Assembly: GCA_934636865.1 (NCBI GenBank)
Contig: CAKUBI010000005.1
Span: forward strand, 22,908 to 86,907
DNA length: 64,000 nucleotides
Direction: 5' to 3'
From: an uncultured Oscillospiraceae bacterium
GTDB lineage: Bacteria > Bacillota > Clostridia > Oscillospirales > Oscillospiraceae
Positions 16,799 to 26,125 of this stretch are shown here, piece by piece (within the stretch, counting starts at the first letter, position 1; the number at the start of each line of letters is the position of its first letter). Position numbers and translations under genes: made by a program. Below the pieces are notes generated by a model that saw nothing but the letters and a program-made list of their open reading frames with translations, made no database searches and had not been told where the DNA came from.

Positions 16799-18172
16799 TT
16801 ACATCGAGATCCAGCCGAAGGCGCTGGCGATGGAGCTGATGAGGATGACCGCCGCGAAGAAAGGGCAGAGGAAGCGGATCATGGCGTTAAAGACCTTCCT
16901 TCTGCGGAAGGGAGCACCGTCCAGCGTGACCTCTTCGGCGATGCGGTCCACGCCGATCACGCGGGAGACGAGGATGCAGCTCGCAATGGCGGCGATGGGC
17001 ATCATGACGGAGTTGGTCAGGAAATCGAAAAAGTCGAGAAACTGCATGCCGATCACGGTGACGTTTGCGAGCGGGCCGTAGCCAAGGCTCGAAAGGCTGC
17101 CGAGCAGGACCATGGAAACGCCCATGATGGCGGTGGACTTGCTGCGGCTCCAGCCCAGCTCGTCCTGCAGGGTGGAGACGGCGCTTTCCGTCAGCGCGAT
17201 AGAACTCGTCACGGCGGCGAACAGCACCAGCAGGAAAAAGGCGATGCCGATCACGGTGCCGAAGCCCATGGAGTCAAAGACCTTGGGAATGGTGATGAAC
17301 ATCAGCGCCGGGCCTGCCTTGAGCGCGTCGGGATCGCCGCCGGAGAAGGCAAACACCGCGGGGATGATCATCAGGCCCGCCATCATGGCGATGGCCGTGT
17401 CGAAGATCTCCACGTTCCGGGTGGAGTCCTCGATGGAGACATCCTTTTTCATATAGGAGCCGAAGGTGATGAGAATGCCCATGGCGATGGACAGCGAGTA
17501 GAACATCTGCCCCATGGCGGAGACCACCGTCATCCAGGAGAAGTTATCAAGGTTGGGCACGAGGAAGTACTTGACGCCCTCAAGCGCGCCGGGACGGGTC
17601 ACGGAGTAGATGCAGATCACCAGCGAGAGCACCACGAGGATGGGCATCATGACCTTGGAGACGCGCTCGATGCCGTTTTCAACGCCTGCAAAGATGATGG
17701 CGAGCGTGATGGCCGTGAAGGCGAGGAAGCACAGCTCCGAGGAAAGACCGTTGGAAATGAAGCCGGAGAAATAGCCGTCCTCTGCGACCAGATGGGCCTT
17801 GCCCAGAAGGTATTCCGCGAGATACTTGATGACCCAGCCGCCGATGACGGAATAGTAGGGGACGATCAGGATCGGAATGATGGCGTTGATCCAGCCGCCT
17901 ACGCGCAGGGCGGGTTTGACGCCAAAGGACTTGTAAGCGCCGACGGGGCTCTTTCCGGTCATGCGGCCGATGGAGGTCTCGGCAATGATCATCGTATAGC
18001 CGAAGGTCATCGCAAGAATAATGTATACCAGAAGGAAAATGGCGCCGCCGTATTTCGCGGCCAGGTAGGGGAAGCGCCAGATGTTTCCAAGACCCACGGA
18101 CGCGCCCGCGGCGGAAAGAACGAAGCCGATCTTTCCGGAAAAGGAACCTCTTTTGTATTCGCTGTGATTCAT
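16799..18172 (-). CDS. sodium-dependent transporter (NSS/SNF family)
   Basis: 457 residues with 11-12 membrane segments. The first helix carries the family signature GLGNIWRFPYLAAKYGGAIFLLVYI, and AVTSSIALTESAVSTLQDE near residue 330 forms part of the Na+/substrate site region. Bacterial NSS proteins (LeuT, MhsT, TnaT) import amino acids with Na+. GAGAGGAG precedes ATG 18172. The neighbouring bile salt hydrolase releases glycine or taurine, so an amino acid or taurine role is attractive but unproven; a strong terminator separates the two genes, so they need not be co-transcribed. Confidence 0.92.
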   Translation of the reverse strand: MNHSEYKRGSFSGKIGFVLSAAGASVGLGNIWRFPYLAAKYGGAIFLLVYIILAMTFGYTMIIAETSIGRMTGKSPVGAYKSFGVKPALRVGGWINAIIPILIVPYYSVIGGWVIKYLAEYLLGKAHLVAEDGYFSGFISNGLSSELCFLAFTAITLAIIFAGVENGIERVSKVMMPILVVLSLVICIYSVTRPGALEGVKYFLVPNLDNFSWMTVVSAMGQMFYSLSIAMGILITFGSYMKKDVSIEDSTRNVEIFDTAIAMMAGLMIIPAVFAFSGGDPDALKAGPALMFITIPKVFDSMGFGTVIGIAFFLLVLFAAVTSSIALTESAVSTLQDELGWSRSKSTAIMGVSMVLLGSLSSLGYGPLANVTVIGMQFLDFFDFLTNSVMMPIAAIASCILVSRVIGVDRIAEEVTLDGAPFRRRKVFNAMIRFLCPFFAAVILISSIASAFGWISM

Positions 18173-18591
18173 GTTGATCTCCTCTCTTTGCTGTGTGCAA
18201 CTTATTTAAACTATCACAGAAGGGGAAGAAAAACAATCCCAAATCTCAAAAAGGGTCGATTTTCGGCCCGTTGGCCGCCGCACAGATCAGCCTTGCAAAG
18301 CGGCGGGGCCCGCCGGGAGCATGGCGCTTTTTCTGCGCGGCAGTGGTTTGGCCAAAATCGATAAAAGAGAAGCGCTTCCAGTGCCTGCTTTTGACGGATA
18401 TCGTGATTTTTTCAAAACTGAGAATTTTGCAGACAAAAACGCGGGAAGGGCTGCAGAACGCCGGATAAAAATTATGCATCTATTCGAAAGCTTTCGTTGC
18501 ATTTTGACATACCTTTAATAAAATTTCTGCTTGGAAAGAGCACTGTTCTTGATCCCCGGCGCTGGCCGCCGTTGTCCGTGATGAGGAGGGA
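18173..18591. other. 419-nt gap without a convincing gene
   Basis: Short open frames occur on both strands but none has a ribosome site or recognisable protein. On the minus strand TTGTTT-17 nt-TAGTTT just before the NSS gene is a weak promoter candidate, and GAGAGGAG serves that gene. The right end should carry the lost 5' part of the broken gene that follows, but no signal-peptide coding sequence is seen in any frame. Confidence 0.5.
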
Positions 18592-20975
18592 ATGATCAGC
18601 TATGAGCCGGCGGAGCAGGGCGTATACTCTAACGGCGGCTATACGATCGACAAGATCTCCCATCCCACGCTGGGCGCGGGTGAGGTGGACGGCATCCTGA
18701 CCGGCGATGATCAGGACCGCAGCAACAGCTATTCGTGGTCCATGGCGGACGGCGGAGATGACAGCGACTATATCTACATCGGCACCTGCTACAACTCCAC
18801 CTACTACATCTACCACAACAACGTGCAGACGGCGCTCAACAAGCTCAAAAGCGAGGGCAAGCTGCCCGAGAGCGCCGACACCAAGACCATGGTGGCCGAG
18901 ATCGTGAGCGTCATGTTCGGCGTTGATACATTTGACGAGACCGGCATGAATGACTGGGCTCCCGTCATCATCTCCGTGAACAAAAAGACGGGCGAGGCGA
19001 AGATCATTTTCCGCGAGAGGGATATCTGGGCAGACAACCCCAAGATCTTCCCCGGCTATTCCGCGCAGCTGCCGACAAAGAACTATCTGTCCGGCTGCCG
19101 TATGGTCTGCGAGTTCGGCGGCAAGCTCTACTTTGCCGGTATGGGTAACCCCACGGCCACGCTGGTCGAGGTAGACCCTGCGACGAACGAGGCCCGCATC
19201 GCCTACTATAACATCCGTTATACGCGCGGCGTGTCCAACGGCGTGCACGGCCTTCTGGTCTACGACGGCGAGATCCTTATGTGCCTTGCGACCGACAACT
19301 ATGACGGCAACAAGACCCCCGGCGGCATCATCGTGGCCAGCAGCAATCCCGGCGCGGACCTGGACAGCTGGCGCGTCATTGCCGATCAGGACGACTTTGA
19401 CGGCCTGCCCGCCGTTATGCAGGTGGACGGCCTCAACGGCGGCGGTATCTGGGATATCATAGAGTACAACGGTGATCTGTATGTTACTGTCGTGACCGAC
19501 AAGAGCATCGACGGCAAGATCAACAAGCAGGGCTTTGCCATGTACCGCGGCGAAAAGAAGGCGGACGGCAGCTTCACCTGGACGCAGGTCGTCGGTGAAA
19601 ATGGCACGAGCACTTTGAGCAGGTGGGCGGCAAGGACGATAACCCCAATTTCCCCAACGGCCCCATCGGCAACCTCGGCGCGGGCCTTGGCAATAACTCC
19701 AACCAGTATGTCTGGCGCATGGGCGTGCACAACGGCGAATTCTACATCGGCACCTATGACACCTCCACGCTGACCTACAACTTCACGCAGATCACGGACG
19801 GTACGGTCGCCAACATGGAGTATGACGACATCAGCGGGCGCGCCGACGCGCTGCATGCTGCGCTTGATCAGGTGCTGGGCGAGTATAAGGACGATGAACT
19901 CCTGCAGTGGTTCCTGAACAAGACCATTTTCTCTGACTATACGGCAAAGCTCTATCAGAAGCTTGCCGGTTTTGCAACGGATATGTCGGCCGACAAGAAT
20001 CCGGTCCCGGATTACCGCAAGATGCTCGAGGACTATGAGTCCTTCAAGAAGAGCGTGTATGGCGTTCTCGACCGTCTGACGAGCCTGAGTGCGAAGGACT
20101 TCCTTGAGAACTGTGCAGTGAAGAACGGCCCTGCAATCTATGCTGCGGCAGAGGGCGGGTTTGCTTCCGATCCTGCCAACGGCGCGTCTGATCTCAGCAC
20201 GCTCGGATTTGTGGACAACCTCAAGAAAAATCTCAGAGCAGCGGTCGATAAGATTTTTGAGGTCTATGATAAGATGGTTTACGATGAGACCATCCACAAC
20301 TTTGTTTACTACTTCGGCTGCAACTATTATGCCCAGCAGAGCGAGCGCGGCTTCGACCTTCTCGTGTCCAATGACGGTGTGAACTTCGACGCCATTACCC
20401 GCGACGGCCTGGGCGACGGCTCGAACCACGGCCTGCGCTGCATCGCCTCCACGAGCCAGGGCGTGTTCCTCGGCACGGCGAACCCCTATTACGGCACACA
20501 GCTGTGGCTGATGCACAGCGATGCTGACCAGCAGCCCGAGAAAGCACCGGAAGTGCCTGACGCGAAAGACCTTCCCGAGAGCTATGTCGTCCGCTGTACG
20601 ACGGACAACAGCGGCCACGCGGCGGTGTCCATGAGCCGGATTGCCGGTACGGCGGTCATCGGCGAGGTTGCCAAGAGCGATGACGGCTACACCTGCCCTG
20701 TCACGGTGTCCACCGAGGCCTATGCCGCCGCCTATGCAGCACAGACCGGCAAGGCGCACACCGCGGCTGCCGGCAGCATTACCTTCAATATGACCTGGGA
20801 CGGTGAAAAGTGGACCGCGCCCACCGAGACGGATCTTCCCGTGATCGATGTGGTCTGCACAGCTGACAGCGGCAGCACCGGCGGCAATACCGGCGAAAGC
20901 CGCCCTGACCGGCTGATTTTTGCCGCGAAAAAGCCTCTTTTTTACGTCGCGAAGGGGGGAGATTGCAACTGCTGA
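18592..20975 (+). pseudogene. frameshifted gene for a probable secreted/surface protein
   Basis: Two overlapping frames encode one protein of about 790 residues. The first (from 18592) is rich in Y, D, G and N, with repeated beta-blade-like segments (GGKLYFAGM, YNGDLYVTVV) suggesting a propeller-type extracellular domain. The second continues in the +1 frame near 19605-19623 with the same style (HNGEFYIGTYD, QGVFLGTANPYYGTQLW), a helical insert at about 19830-20290, and a Ser/Gly/Thr-rich C-terminal linker. Restoring one base around 19606 would rejoin them. No signal peptide is found at the start, where the ribosome site abuts the ATG, and no anchor at the end, so both ends also look damaged. 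Sequencing error could explain the frameshift but not the missing ends. Confidence 0.7.
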
Positions 20976-21170
20976 ATAGGACGTCATGCAGATTGCCTGG
21001 AGCAATTGCGGATGAGCTTGCGTCAGGCAGGCTGTTTTGCAACGAAAAGGGCTGAAATGTGTCATTTTGTTAAAAAAATGACAGAATTTTACATGTTCCG
21101 CTAAATATTTACCATTTCGATAAAAATGTTAAGTGTTTTTTATGACAAGCGACGGAAATGCCTTCTTTGC

Positions 21171-21199
21171 TTGACATTGAACAAATTTGCCGATATAAT
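21171..21199 (+). promoter_or_regulatory. consensus promoter of the TRAP operon
   Basis: TTGACA (21171-21176), a 17-nt spacer and TATAAT (21194-21199) form a perfect sigma-A promoter 68 nt before dctP, with an operator-like site just downstream. Confidence 0.9.
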
Positions 21200-21209
21200 C
21201 AGCTCGAAC

Positions 21210-21222
21210 TTTGTAAGACATA
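21210..21222. promoter_or_regulatory. candidate GntR operator, TRAP promoter
   Basis: TTTGTAAGACATA fits the shared motif TWTGTNNNACAWA and begins 10 nt after the -10 hexamer, exactly as the copy at 24214 does at the second transketolase promoter. This position would block transcription initiation. Confidence 0.6.
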
Positions 21223-21266
21223 TGACATTAGGACAAAGAAAATTTGATCGTTGGAGGTAACTGTGT

Positions 21267-22295
21267 ATGAAGCAAGGGAAGACAATCATCACTGCGCTGT
21301 TGGCAGCGGCCATGATCGCCGCCACGCTGACCGGCTGCGGCAGTACGGACACGACCGAGCGGGGAGAGGACGAATACCAGAAGATCAACCTCTCCATGGC
21401 GGTCAACGGTACTGATACGCAGATCGACTCTCTCGTAGCGCACCACTTCGCCGATCTGGTGGCGGAGCGTTCGAACGGCAACATCGTCATCGACGTGTTC
21501 TCGAACGACACGCTGGCCGGCGGCAACAGCACCAAGGGCGTTGAGTACATCGCCGTGGGCGGCTCCGATCTGGGCGCCTACGCAACGTGCGTGCTGGCGA
21601 ACCTGGAGCCCAAGATGTCCGTTGCAACGCTGCCCTGGTCCTTCACATCCTATCAGCAGGCGCGTGAGGTGATCGATTCCACCGGTGGCGCGTATTATTC
21701 GGAGCTGCTGGCGGCCAAGGGCATCACCTACCTCGGCTCGTTCCACAACGGCTTCCGTCAGCTGACCAACAGCAAGCACCCCGTCACCACGCCGGAGGAC
21801 ATGAAGGGTCTCAAGATCCGCGTTCCCGGTTCGGCGGTGTACATGAACGTTTTCAAGGCCCTGGGCGCAAGCCCCACCGCGATGAGCTGGAGCGAGGTCT
21901 TTACCGCCATCCAGCAGGGCACGATCGACGGCCAGGAGAATGGCTGCTCGGTCACCAAGTCCGCCAAGATGGACGAGATCCAGCAGTACATGACCATCTG
22001 GAACTACAGCTATGAAAACGACCTCTTCGTCGCCAACTCCAAGGTTTGGAACAACCTTGAGGAAAAGACCCAGCAGCTCCTTCAGGAGTGCGCCACGGAG
22101 TCCTGCGAGTGGGGCCGCGACCGTCTCGAGGCCGAGGAGGACGAGCTCATCAAGGGCTTCCAGGATGAGGGCATGCAGGTCGAGATCCTCACCGAGGATC
22201 AGCTTCAGGCCTTCAAGGATGCCGTCGCTGACGTGACCGCCGAGCTGAAGCAGTCCTACGGCGAGGAAGCCTGCGCGGCCTTCGGGATCAATTAA
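21267..22295 (+). CDS. dctP: TRAP transporter substrate-binding lipoprotein (DctP)
   Basis: 342 residues. A lipoprotein signal (LTGCG, Cys at about 25) anchors it outside the membrane. The family core follows: LVAERSNGNIVIDVFSNDTLAGGN, LPWSF, FRQLTNSKHPVTTPEDMKGLKIRVPGSAVY, ALGASPTAMSWSEVFTAIQQGTIDGQENG. The Arg of KIRVPGS normally binds the substrate carboxylate, so a carboxylate or sugar acid is expected. TTGGAGG precedes the ATG. It is followed by dctQ and dctM with a short gap and adjacent stop/start, a standard three-gene TRAP system that should feed the transketolase/reductase operon behind it. Confidence 0.94.
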   Translation: MKQGKTIITALLAAAMIAATLTGCGSTDTTERGEDEYQKINLSMAVNGTDTQIDSLVAHHFADLVAERSNGNIVIDVFSNDTLAGGNSTKGVEYIAVGGSDLGAYATCVLANLEPKMSVATLPWSFTSYQQAREVIDSTGGAYYSELLAAKGITYLGSFHNGFRQLTNSKHPVTTPEDMKGLKIRVPGSAVYMNVFKALGASPTAMSWSEVFTAIQQGTIDGQENGCSVTKSAKMDEIQQYMTIWNYSYENDLFVANSKVWNNLEEKTQQLLQECATESCEWGRDRLEAEEDELIKGFQDEGMQVEILTEDQLQAFKDAVADVTAELKQSYGEEACAAFGIN

Positions 22296-22306
22296 GGAGG
22301 GTGCAT

Positions 22307-22777
22307 ATGTTAGAAAAGATCGAAAAATTCGTAGCCTGCGTCGCAGTCTCCATCATGGCGGTGCTGGTCTTCGTCAACGTCATCGCCCGCTATGTGTTCG
22401 GCGATTCTCTCGCGGTCTCCGATGAGCTCTCCACCTACCTGTTCGTTCTGATGAGCTTCATGGGCACGGCCATCGCGGCCCGCCGCAAGGCGCACCTGGG
22501 CCTGTCCATCGTCACCGACCGCGTCAGCCCCCGCGCCCGCATGATCATCAACGAGGTCATGTACGCCATTTCCGCGCTGTTCTGCCTGCTCATCGTCATC
22601 TTCGGCGTGCAGATGGTCATCAGCCAGTACCAGATGGGCCAGGAGACTGCAACGATGCAGTGGCCCGAGTGGATCTACGGTTCCTTCGTCCCCATCGGCG
22701 CGGCGTTCGCGATGCTCGCGTTCCTGCAGACCATGGTGCAGATGTATAAGGACTATCAGGCAGAGGAGGGCAAATAA
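22307..22777 (+). CDS. dctQ: TRAP transporter small permease (DctQ)
   Basis: 156 residues with four hydrophobic helices and the family-typical start (MLEKIEKFVACVAVSIMAVLVFVNVIARYVFG) and VSDELSTYLFVLMSFMGTAIAARRKAHLG. Start ATG 22307 is chosen over GTG 22301 because GGAGG ends 6 nt before it. It sits between the binding protein and the large permease and pairs with DctM in the membrane. Confidence 0.93.
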   Translation: MLEKIEKFVACVAVSIMAVLVFVNVIARYVFGDSLAVSDELSTYLFVLMSFMGTAIAARRKAHLGLSIVTDRVSPRARMIINEVMYAISALFCLLIVIFGVQMVISQYQMGQETATMQWPEWIYGSFVPIGAAFAMLAFLQTMVQMYKDYQAEEGK

Positions 22778-24064
22778 ATGGTTGGTATCGTATTACTCGG
22801 CGTTTTCGTGGTGCTGCTGGCGTTCGGCGCACCGATCGCAGTCTGCCTCGGCATGTCCAGCGTGAGCGCGATCCTCGTGCAGGGCGCGGGCAAGCCGCTC
22901 GAGGCCATCATGAGCGTTCTGCCCCGTCTGTGCTCCTCGGCGAGCAGCAAGTTCGTTCTGCTGGCCATCCCGTTCTTCATCCTCTCCGGCAACGTGATGG
23001 AGAAGGCCGGCATCTCCGGCCGCCTCATCAATCTGGCGGAAAAGTGCCTGGGCCACATCCGCGGCGGCATGGCCATGGTCTGCGTGGTCGTTTCCTGCTT
23101 CTTCGCCGCCATCTCCGGCTCCGGCCCGGCGACCGTCGCCGCGCTGGGTCTTATCATGATCCCCGCGCTTGTGAAGGCCGGCTATCCCGCTTCCTTCTCC
23201 TGCGCGCTGATGGCCGCGGGCGGCGCAATCGGCGTCGTTATCCCGCCCTCCATCACCTTCGTTGTCTACGGCTCCATTGCTGATGCTTCCATCACGGACC
23301 TGTTCATCTCCGGCTTCCTGCCCGGCCTTCTGATGGGCCTCGGCCTGATCGTGGCCGCTATGATCCTGGGACGCAAGATGGACCTCAAGGTCCTGCCCAA
23401 GGCCACCGGCAAGGAGCGCTGGAAGGCGTTCAAGGACGCGTTCTGGGGCCTGCTGATGCCCGTCATCATCCTCGGCGGTATCTACGGCAGCGTGTTCACC
23501 CCGACCGAGGCGGCCGCAGTGTCCGTGTTCTACGGCCTGATCGTCGGCGTGTTCATCTATCATGAGATCGACTTCAAGAAGATGAAGGATATCCTTGTTG
23601 ACTCCTGCTCCACCACCGCCACCGTCATGTTCATCACCATGGGCGCGACGCTGTTCGGCTACGTCCTCACCCGCGCGAGACTCGACCTTGCCATCAAGGA
23701 CTTCATGCTCAACGTTACGGGCGGCAACTGGATCATCTTCTTCATCATCGTCAACATCGTTCTGCTGATTGCGGGCTGCTTCCTCGACTCCACCTCCGCG
23801 CTCTATATCTTCACGCCGCTGTTCGCGCCGGTCGCGCTGGAGCTGGGCATTAATCCCATCCACCTCGGCACCGTGATGATCGTGAACCTGGCCATCGGCC
23901 TGTTCACGCCTCCCGTCGGCGTCAACCTGTACGTCGCCTGCGGCATCGGCAAGATCAAGATCGAGGAGATCACCAAGGGCATTATCCCGTGCCTGATCGC
24001 AGAGCTCGTCGTGCTGCTGCTGGTCACGTATATCCCCGGCCTCTCCACGATGTTCATCGGCTGA
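22778..24064 (+). CDS. dctM: TRAP transporter large permease (DctM)
   Basis: 428 residues, about 12 hydrophobic segments. It has DctM hallmarks: FFILSGNVMEKAGISGRLINLAEKCLGHIRGGMAM, SCFFAAISGSGPATVAALG, FTPTEAAAVSVFYGLIVG, GCFLDSTSALYIFTPLFAPVA and NLAIGLFTPPVGVNLYVACGI. It is the Na+-coupled translocation subunit. Its ATG directly follows the dctQ stop, so translation is coupled; a 12-bp hairpin terminator follows the stop. Confidence 0.95.
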   Translation: MVGIVLLGVFVVLLAFGAPIAVCLGMSSVSAILVQGAGKPLEAIMSVLPRLCSSASSKFVLLAIPFFILSGNVMEKAGISGRLINLAEKCLGHIRGGMAMVCVVVSCFFAAISGSGPATVAALGLIMIPALVKAGYPASFSCALMAAGGAIGVVIPPSITFVVYGSIADASITDLFISGFLPGLLMGLGLIVAAMILGRKMDLKVLPKATGKERWKAFKDAFWGLLMPVIILGGIYGSVFTPTEAAAVSVFYGLIVGVFIYHEIDFKKMKDILVDSCSTTATVMFITMGATLFGYVLTRARLDLAIKDFMLNVTGGNWIIFFIIVNIVLLIAGCFLDSTSALYIFTPLFAPVALELGINPIHLGTVMIVNLAIGLFTPPVGVNLYVACGIGKIKIEEITKGIIPCLIAELVVLLLVTYIPGLSTMFIG

Positions 24065-24074
24065 TTTTCCCTAT

Positions 24075-24106
24075 GGCTCCGGACGGAAAGACTACCGTCC
24101 GGAGCC
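24075..24106 (+). terminator. hairpin after dctM
   Basis: GGCTCCGGACGG (24075-24086) and its complement (24095-24106) form a 12-bp stem with an 8-nt loop, followed by only ATTTC. It separates the TRAP genes from the transketolase promoter; termination may be partial. Confidence 0.75.
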
Positions 24107-24175
24107 ATTTCACCGCCCTTTTCCGGCTGCAAAATGTGAAAATCGGATTTTTTGAGAAAAATTTCAAAATAGGTA

Positions 24176-24203
24176 TTGACTTTGTCAGACAAAGGGATAT
24201 ACT
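24176..24203 (+). promoter_or_regulatory. promoter of the second split-transketolase operon
   Basis: TTGACT (24176-24181), a 16-nt spacer and TATACT (24198-24203) form a strong sigma-A promoter 66 nt before the GTG start. Two operator-like palindromes lie in the spacer and just downstream. Confidence 0.85.
24181..24193. promoter_or_regulatory. candidate GntR operator 1, transketolase promoter
   Basis: TTTGTCAGACAAA is a perfect palindrome around one central base and fits the TTGT-nnn-ACAA style of FadR-type GntR sites. It lies between -35 and -10, where binding would exclude RNA polymerase. Confidence 0.65.
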
Positions 24204-24213
24204 AAGCTTGTCT

Positions 24214-24226
24214 TTTGTCCGACATA
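24214..24226. promoter_or_regulatory. candidate GntR operator 2, transketolase promoter
   Basis: TTTGTCCGACATA lies exactly 33 bp (about three helical turns) from operator 1 and starts 10 nt after the -10 hexamer, on the same face of the helix. That spacing suits cooperative dimer binding. Confidence 0.6.
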
Positions 24227-24269
24227 GTAACAACAAGCACAGAACCAAACTATTGATGAGGTGATTTTT

Positions 24270-25106
24270 GTGAAAGATATTTCCATCAAGGAACTGAAAA
24301 ACACCGCCACGCAGATGCGCATGAAGGTCATTGACATGATCTACAAGGCACAGTCTGGTCATCCGGGCGGCTCTCTCTCCGCGGCGGACTTTGTGACCGC
24401 CTGCTACTTCAAGTACATGAACGTGGACCCGAAGAACCCCCGCTGGGCGGACCGCGACCGCATGGTCCTCTCCAAGGGCCATGTGTGCCCCATCCAGTAT
24501 GCCTGCCTTGCGACGGTCGGCTTCTTCCCCGAGTCTGAGCTCGACACCCTGCGCAAGGAGGGCTCCATGCTCCAGGGCCACCCCTCGATGAACCGTTGCC
24601 CCGGCATTGATATCTCCACCGGTTCCCTGGGCCAGGGCCTTGCCTGCGCCGCCGGTATGGCGCTGGCCGGCAAGATGGACCACAAGGACTACAAGGTGTT
24701 CTGCGTCGTCGGCGACGGCGAAGCGCAGGAGGGCGAGATCTGGGAGGCTGCGAACACTGCCCACAAGTACGGTCTCGACAACCTGATCGTCTTTGTTGAC
24801 TACAACAACCTCCAGCTCGACGGCACCTGCGACGAGATTATGCCCAACGGCGACCTCGGCGAGAAGTTCAAGGCCTTCGGCTGGGAGACGCTCGAGATCG
24901 ACGGTCACAGCATGGAAGAGATCGTTGCGGCCATCGACAAGTGCTACGCCTCCAAGAACGGCAAGCCCAAGTGCATCTACGGCCACACCGTCAAGGGCAA
25001 GGGCGTTTCCTTCATGGAGAACCAGTGCGGCTGGCACGGCGTCGCCCCCAACGATGAACAGTACAAGCAGGCCATGGCTGAGCTCAAGGCCCAGCTGATC
25101 GATTAA
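24270..25106 (+). CDS. transketolase, N-terminal (ThDP-binding) subunit
   Basis: 278 residues with intact transketolase motifs: AQSGHPGGSLSAAD (catalytic His region), RDRMVLSKGH, STGSLGQGLACAAGMALAGK, and GDGEAQEGEIWEAANTAHKYGLDNLIVFVDYNNLQLDG, the Mg2+-ThDP motif. Start GTG 24270 is chosen because GAGGTGA lies 6 nt upstream; an in-frame GTG at 24261 falls inside that ribosome site. The C-terminal subunit follows 17 nt later. The pair sits between a TRAP importer and a ketopantoate-reductase-like gene with no kinase nearby, so it probably transfers a ketol group in catabolism of the TRAP substrate, though a pentose phosphate role cannot be excluded. Confidence 0.92.
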   Translation: MKDISIKELKNTATQMRMKVIDMIYKAQSGHPGGSLSAADFVTACYFKYMNVDPKNPRWADRDRMVLSKGHVCPIQYACLATVGFFPESELDTLRKEGSMLQGHPSMNRCPGIDISTGSLGQGLACAAGMALAGKMDHKDYKVFCVVGDGEAQEGEIWEAANTAHKYGLDNLIVFVDYNNLQLDGTCDEIMPNGDLGEKFKAFGWETLEIDGHSMEEIVAAIDKCYASKNGKPKCIYGHTVKGKGVSFMENQCGWHGVAPNDEQYKQAMAELKAQLID

Positions 25107-25123
25107 GCGAGGAGGGAAGAGCA

Positions 25124-26065
25124 ATGAGTGATAAGAAAATGATCGCCACCCGCGAGGGCTTCGGCAAGGAGATCGTGGAGCTCGGCAAGGAGAATCCCGA
25201 CATTCTGGTCGTCGATATCGATATCGGCAAGAGCTGCAAGACCGGCGAATTCCGCAAGGAGCTTCCCGACCAGTACATCAACGTCGGTATTGCCGAGCAG
25301 AACGGCGCCGGCTTGGCCGCCGGTCTTGCCACCTGCGGCAAGATCCCCTTCGTGGTCACCTATGCCGTGTTCGGCTCCCTTCGTATGTGCGAGATGATCC
25401 GTCAGGAGATCTGCTACCCCAACCTGAACGTGAAGATCGCCTGCTCCCACGGCGGCGTGACCCCTGCCAACGACGGCGCTTCCCATCAGGCCATCGAGGA
25501 TATGGGCGTTCTGCGCACCATCCCCAACATGACCGTCATCATGCCTGCGGACTACAACTCCGCCCGCAAGCTCGTCCGCGCCGCTGCCGAGGTCTACGGC
25601 CCCGTGTATCTGCGCTTTACCCGTGACGCCATCCCTCAGATCTACGATGAGGATGTGGAGTTCACCATCGGCAAGGCCCACCAGATCCAGGACGGCAAGG
25701 ACGTCGTCATCATCGCCAACGGCGATACCGTGCGCCTTGCGGTCGATGCCGCCAAGGAGCTCGAGGGCAAGGGCATTTCCGCCCGCGTGCTCGACATGCA
25801 CACCATCAAGCCGCTTGACGTCGAGGCTGTGACCGCCGCGGTCAACGAGGTCGGCAAGATCATCACCGTCGAGGACCACAACATCCTCAACGGCCTCGGC
25901 TCGGCTGTGTGCGAGGTCGCTGCCGAGATGGGCAAGGGCATCGTCAAGAGAGTCGGCATTCAGGACCAGTTCGGTCAGTCCGCGCCCTATGAGCGTCTGC
26001 TGGCCATGAACGGCGTGACCGTCGAGAATATCGTCGGCATCGCGGAAGAGCTGGTCAAGGGTTAA
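25124..26065 (+). CDS. transketolase, C-terminal subunit
   Basis: 313 residues: pyrimidine-binding domain with the catalytic Glu (YINVGIAEQNGAGLAAGLA), CSHGGVTPANDGASHQAIEDMGVLRTIPNMTVIMPAD, and a C-terminal domain (ISARVLDMHTIKPLDVEAV, ITVEDHNILNGLGSAVCEV). These match the common split transketolases of Clostridia. AGGAGG precedes the ATG. It forms the active enzyme with the subunit upstream. Compared with the first pair (12.4-14.3 kb) this one keeps the standard sequence at every motif seen, so the two enzymes are not recent duplicates. Confidence 0.92.
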   Translation: MSDKKMIATREGFGKEIVELGKENPDILVVDIDIGKSCKTGEFRKELPDQYINVGIAEQNGAGLAAGLATCGKIPFVVTYAVFGSLRMCEMIRQEICYPNLNVKIACSHGGVTPANDGASHQAIEDMGVLRTIPNMTVIMPADYNSARKLVRAAAEVYGPVYLRFTRDAIPQIYDEDVEFTIGKAHQIQDGKDVVIIANGDTVRLAVDAAKELEGKGISARVLDMHTIKPLDVEAVTAAVNEVGKIITVEDHNILNGLGSAVCEVAAEMGKGIVKRVGIQDQFGQSAPYERLLAMNGVTVENIVGIAEELVKG

Positions 26066-26125
26066 TTAAAATCGGTAGTCAAACCATTTGAATCATATTG
26101 AGATCTGATACAGGAGGTTATTACC

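Noticed and set aside
18321..18518. 65-codon plus-strand frame in the gap before the broken surface gene
   Set aside because: No ribosome site, no homology and no signal peptide; overlapping frames on the other strand are equally open.
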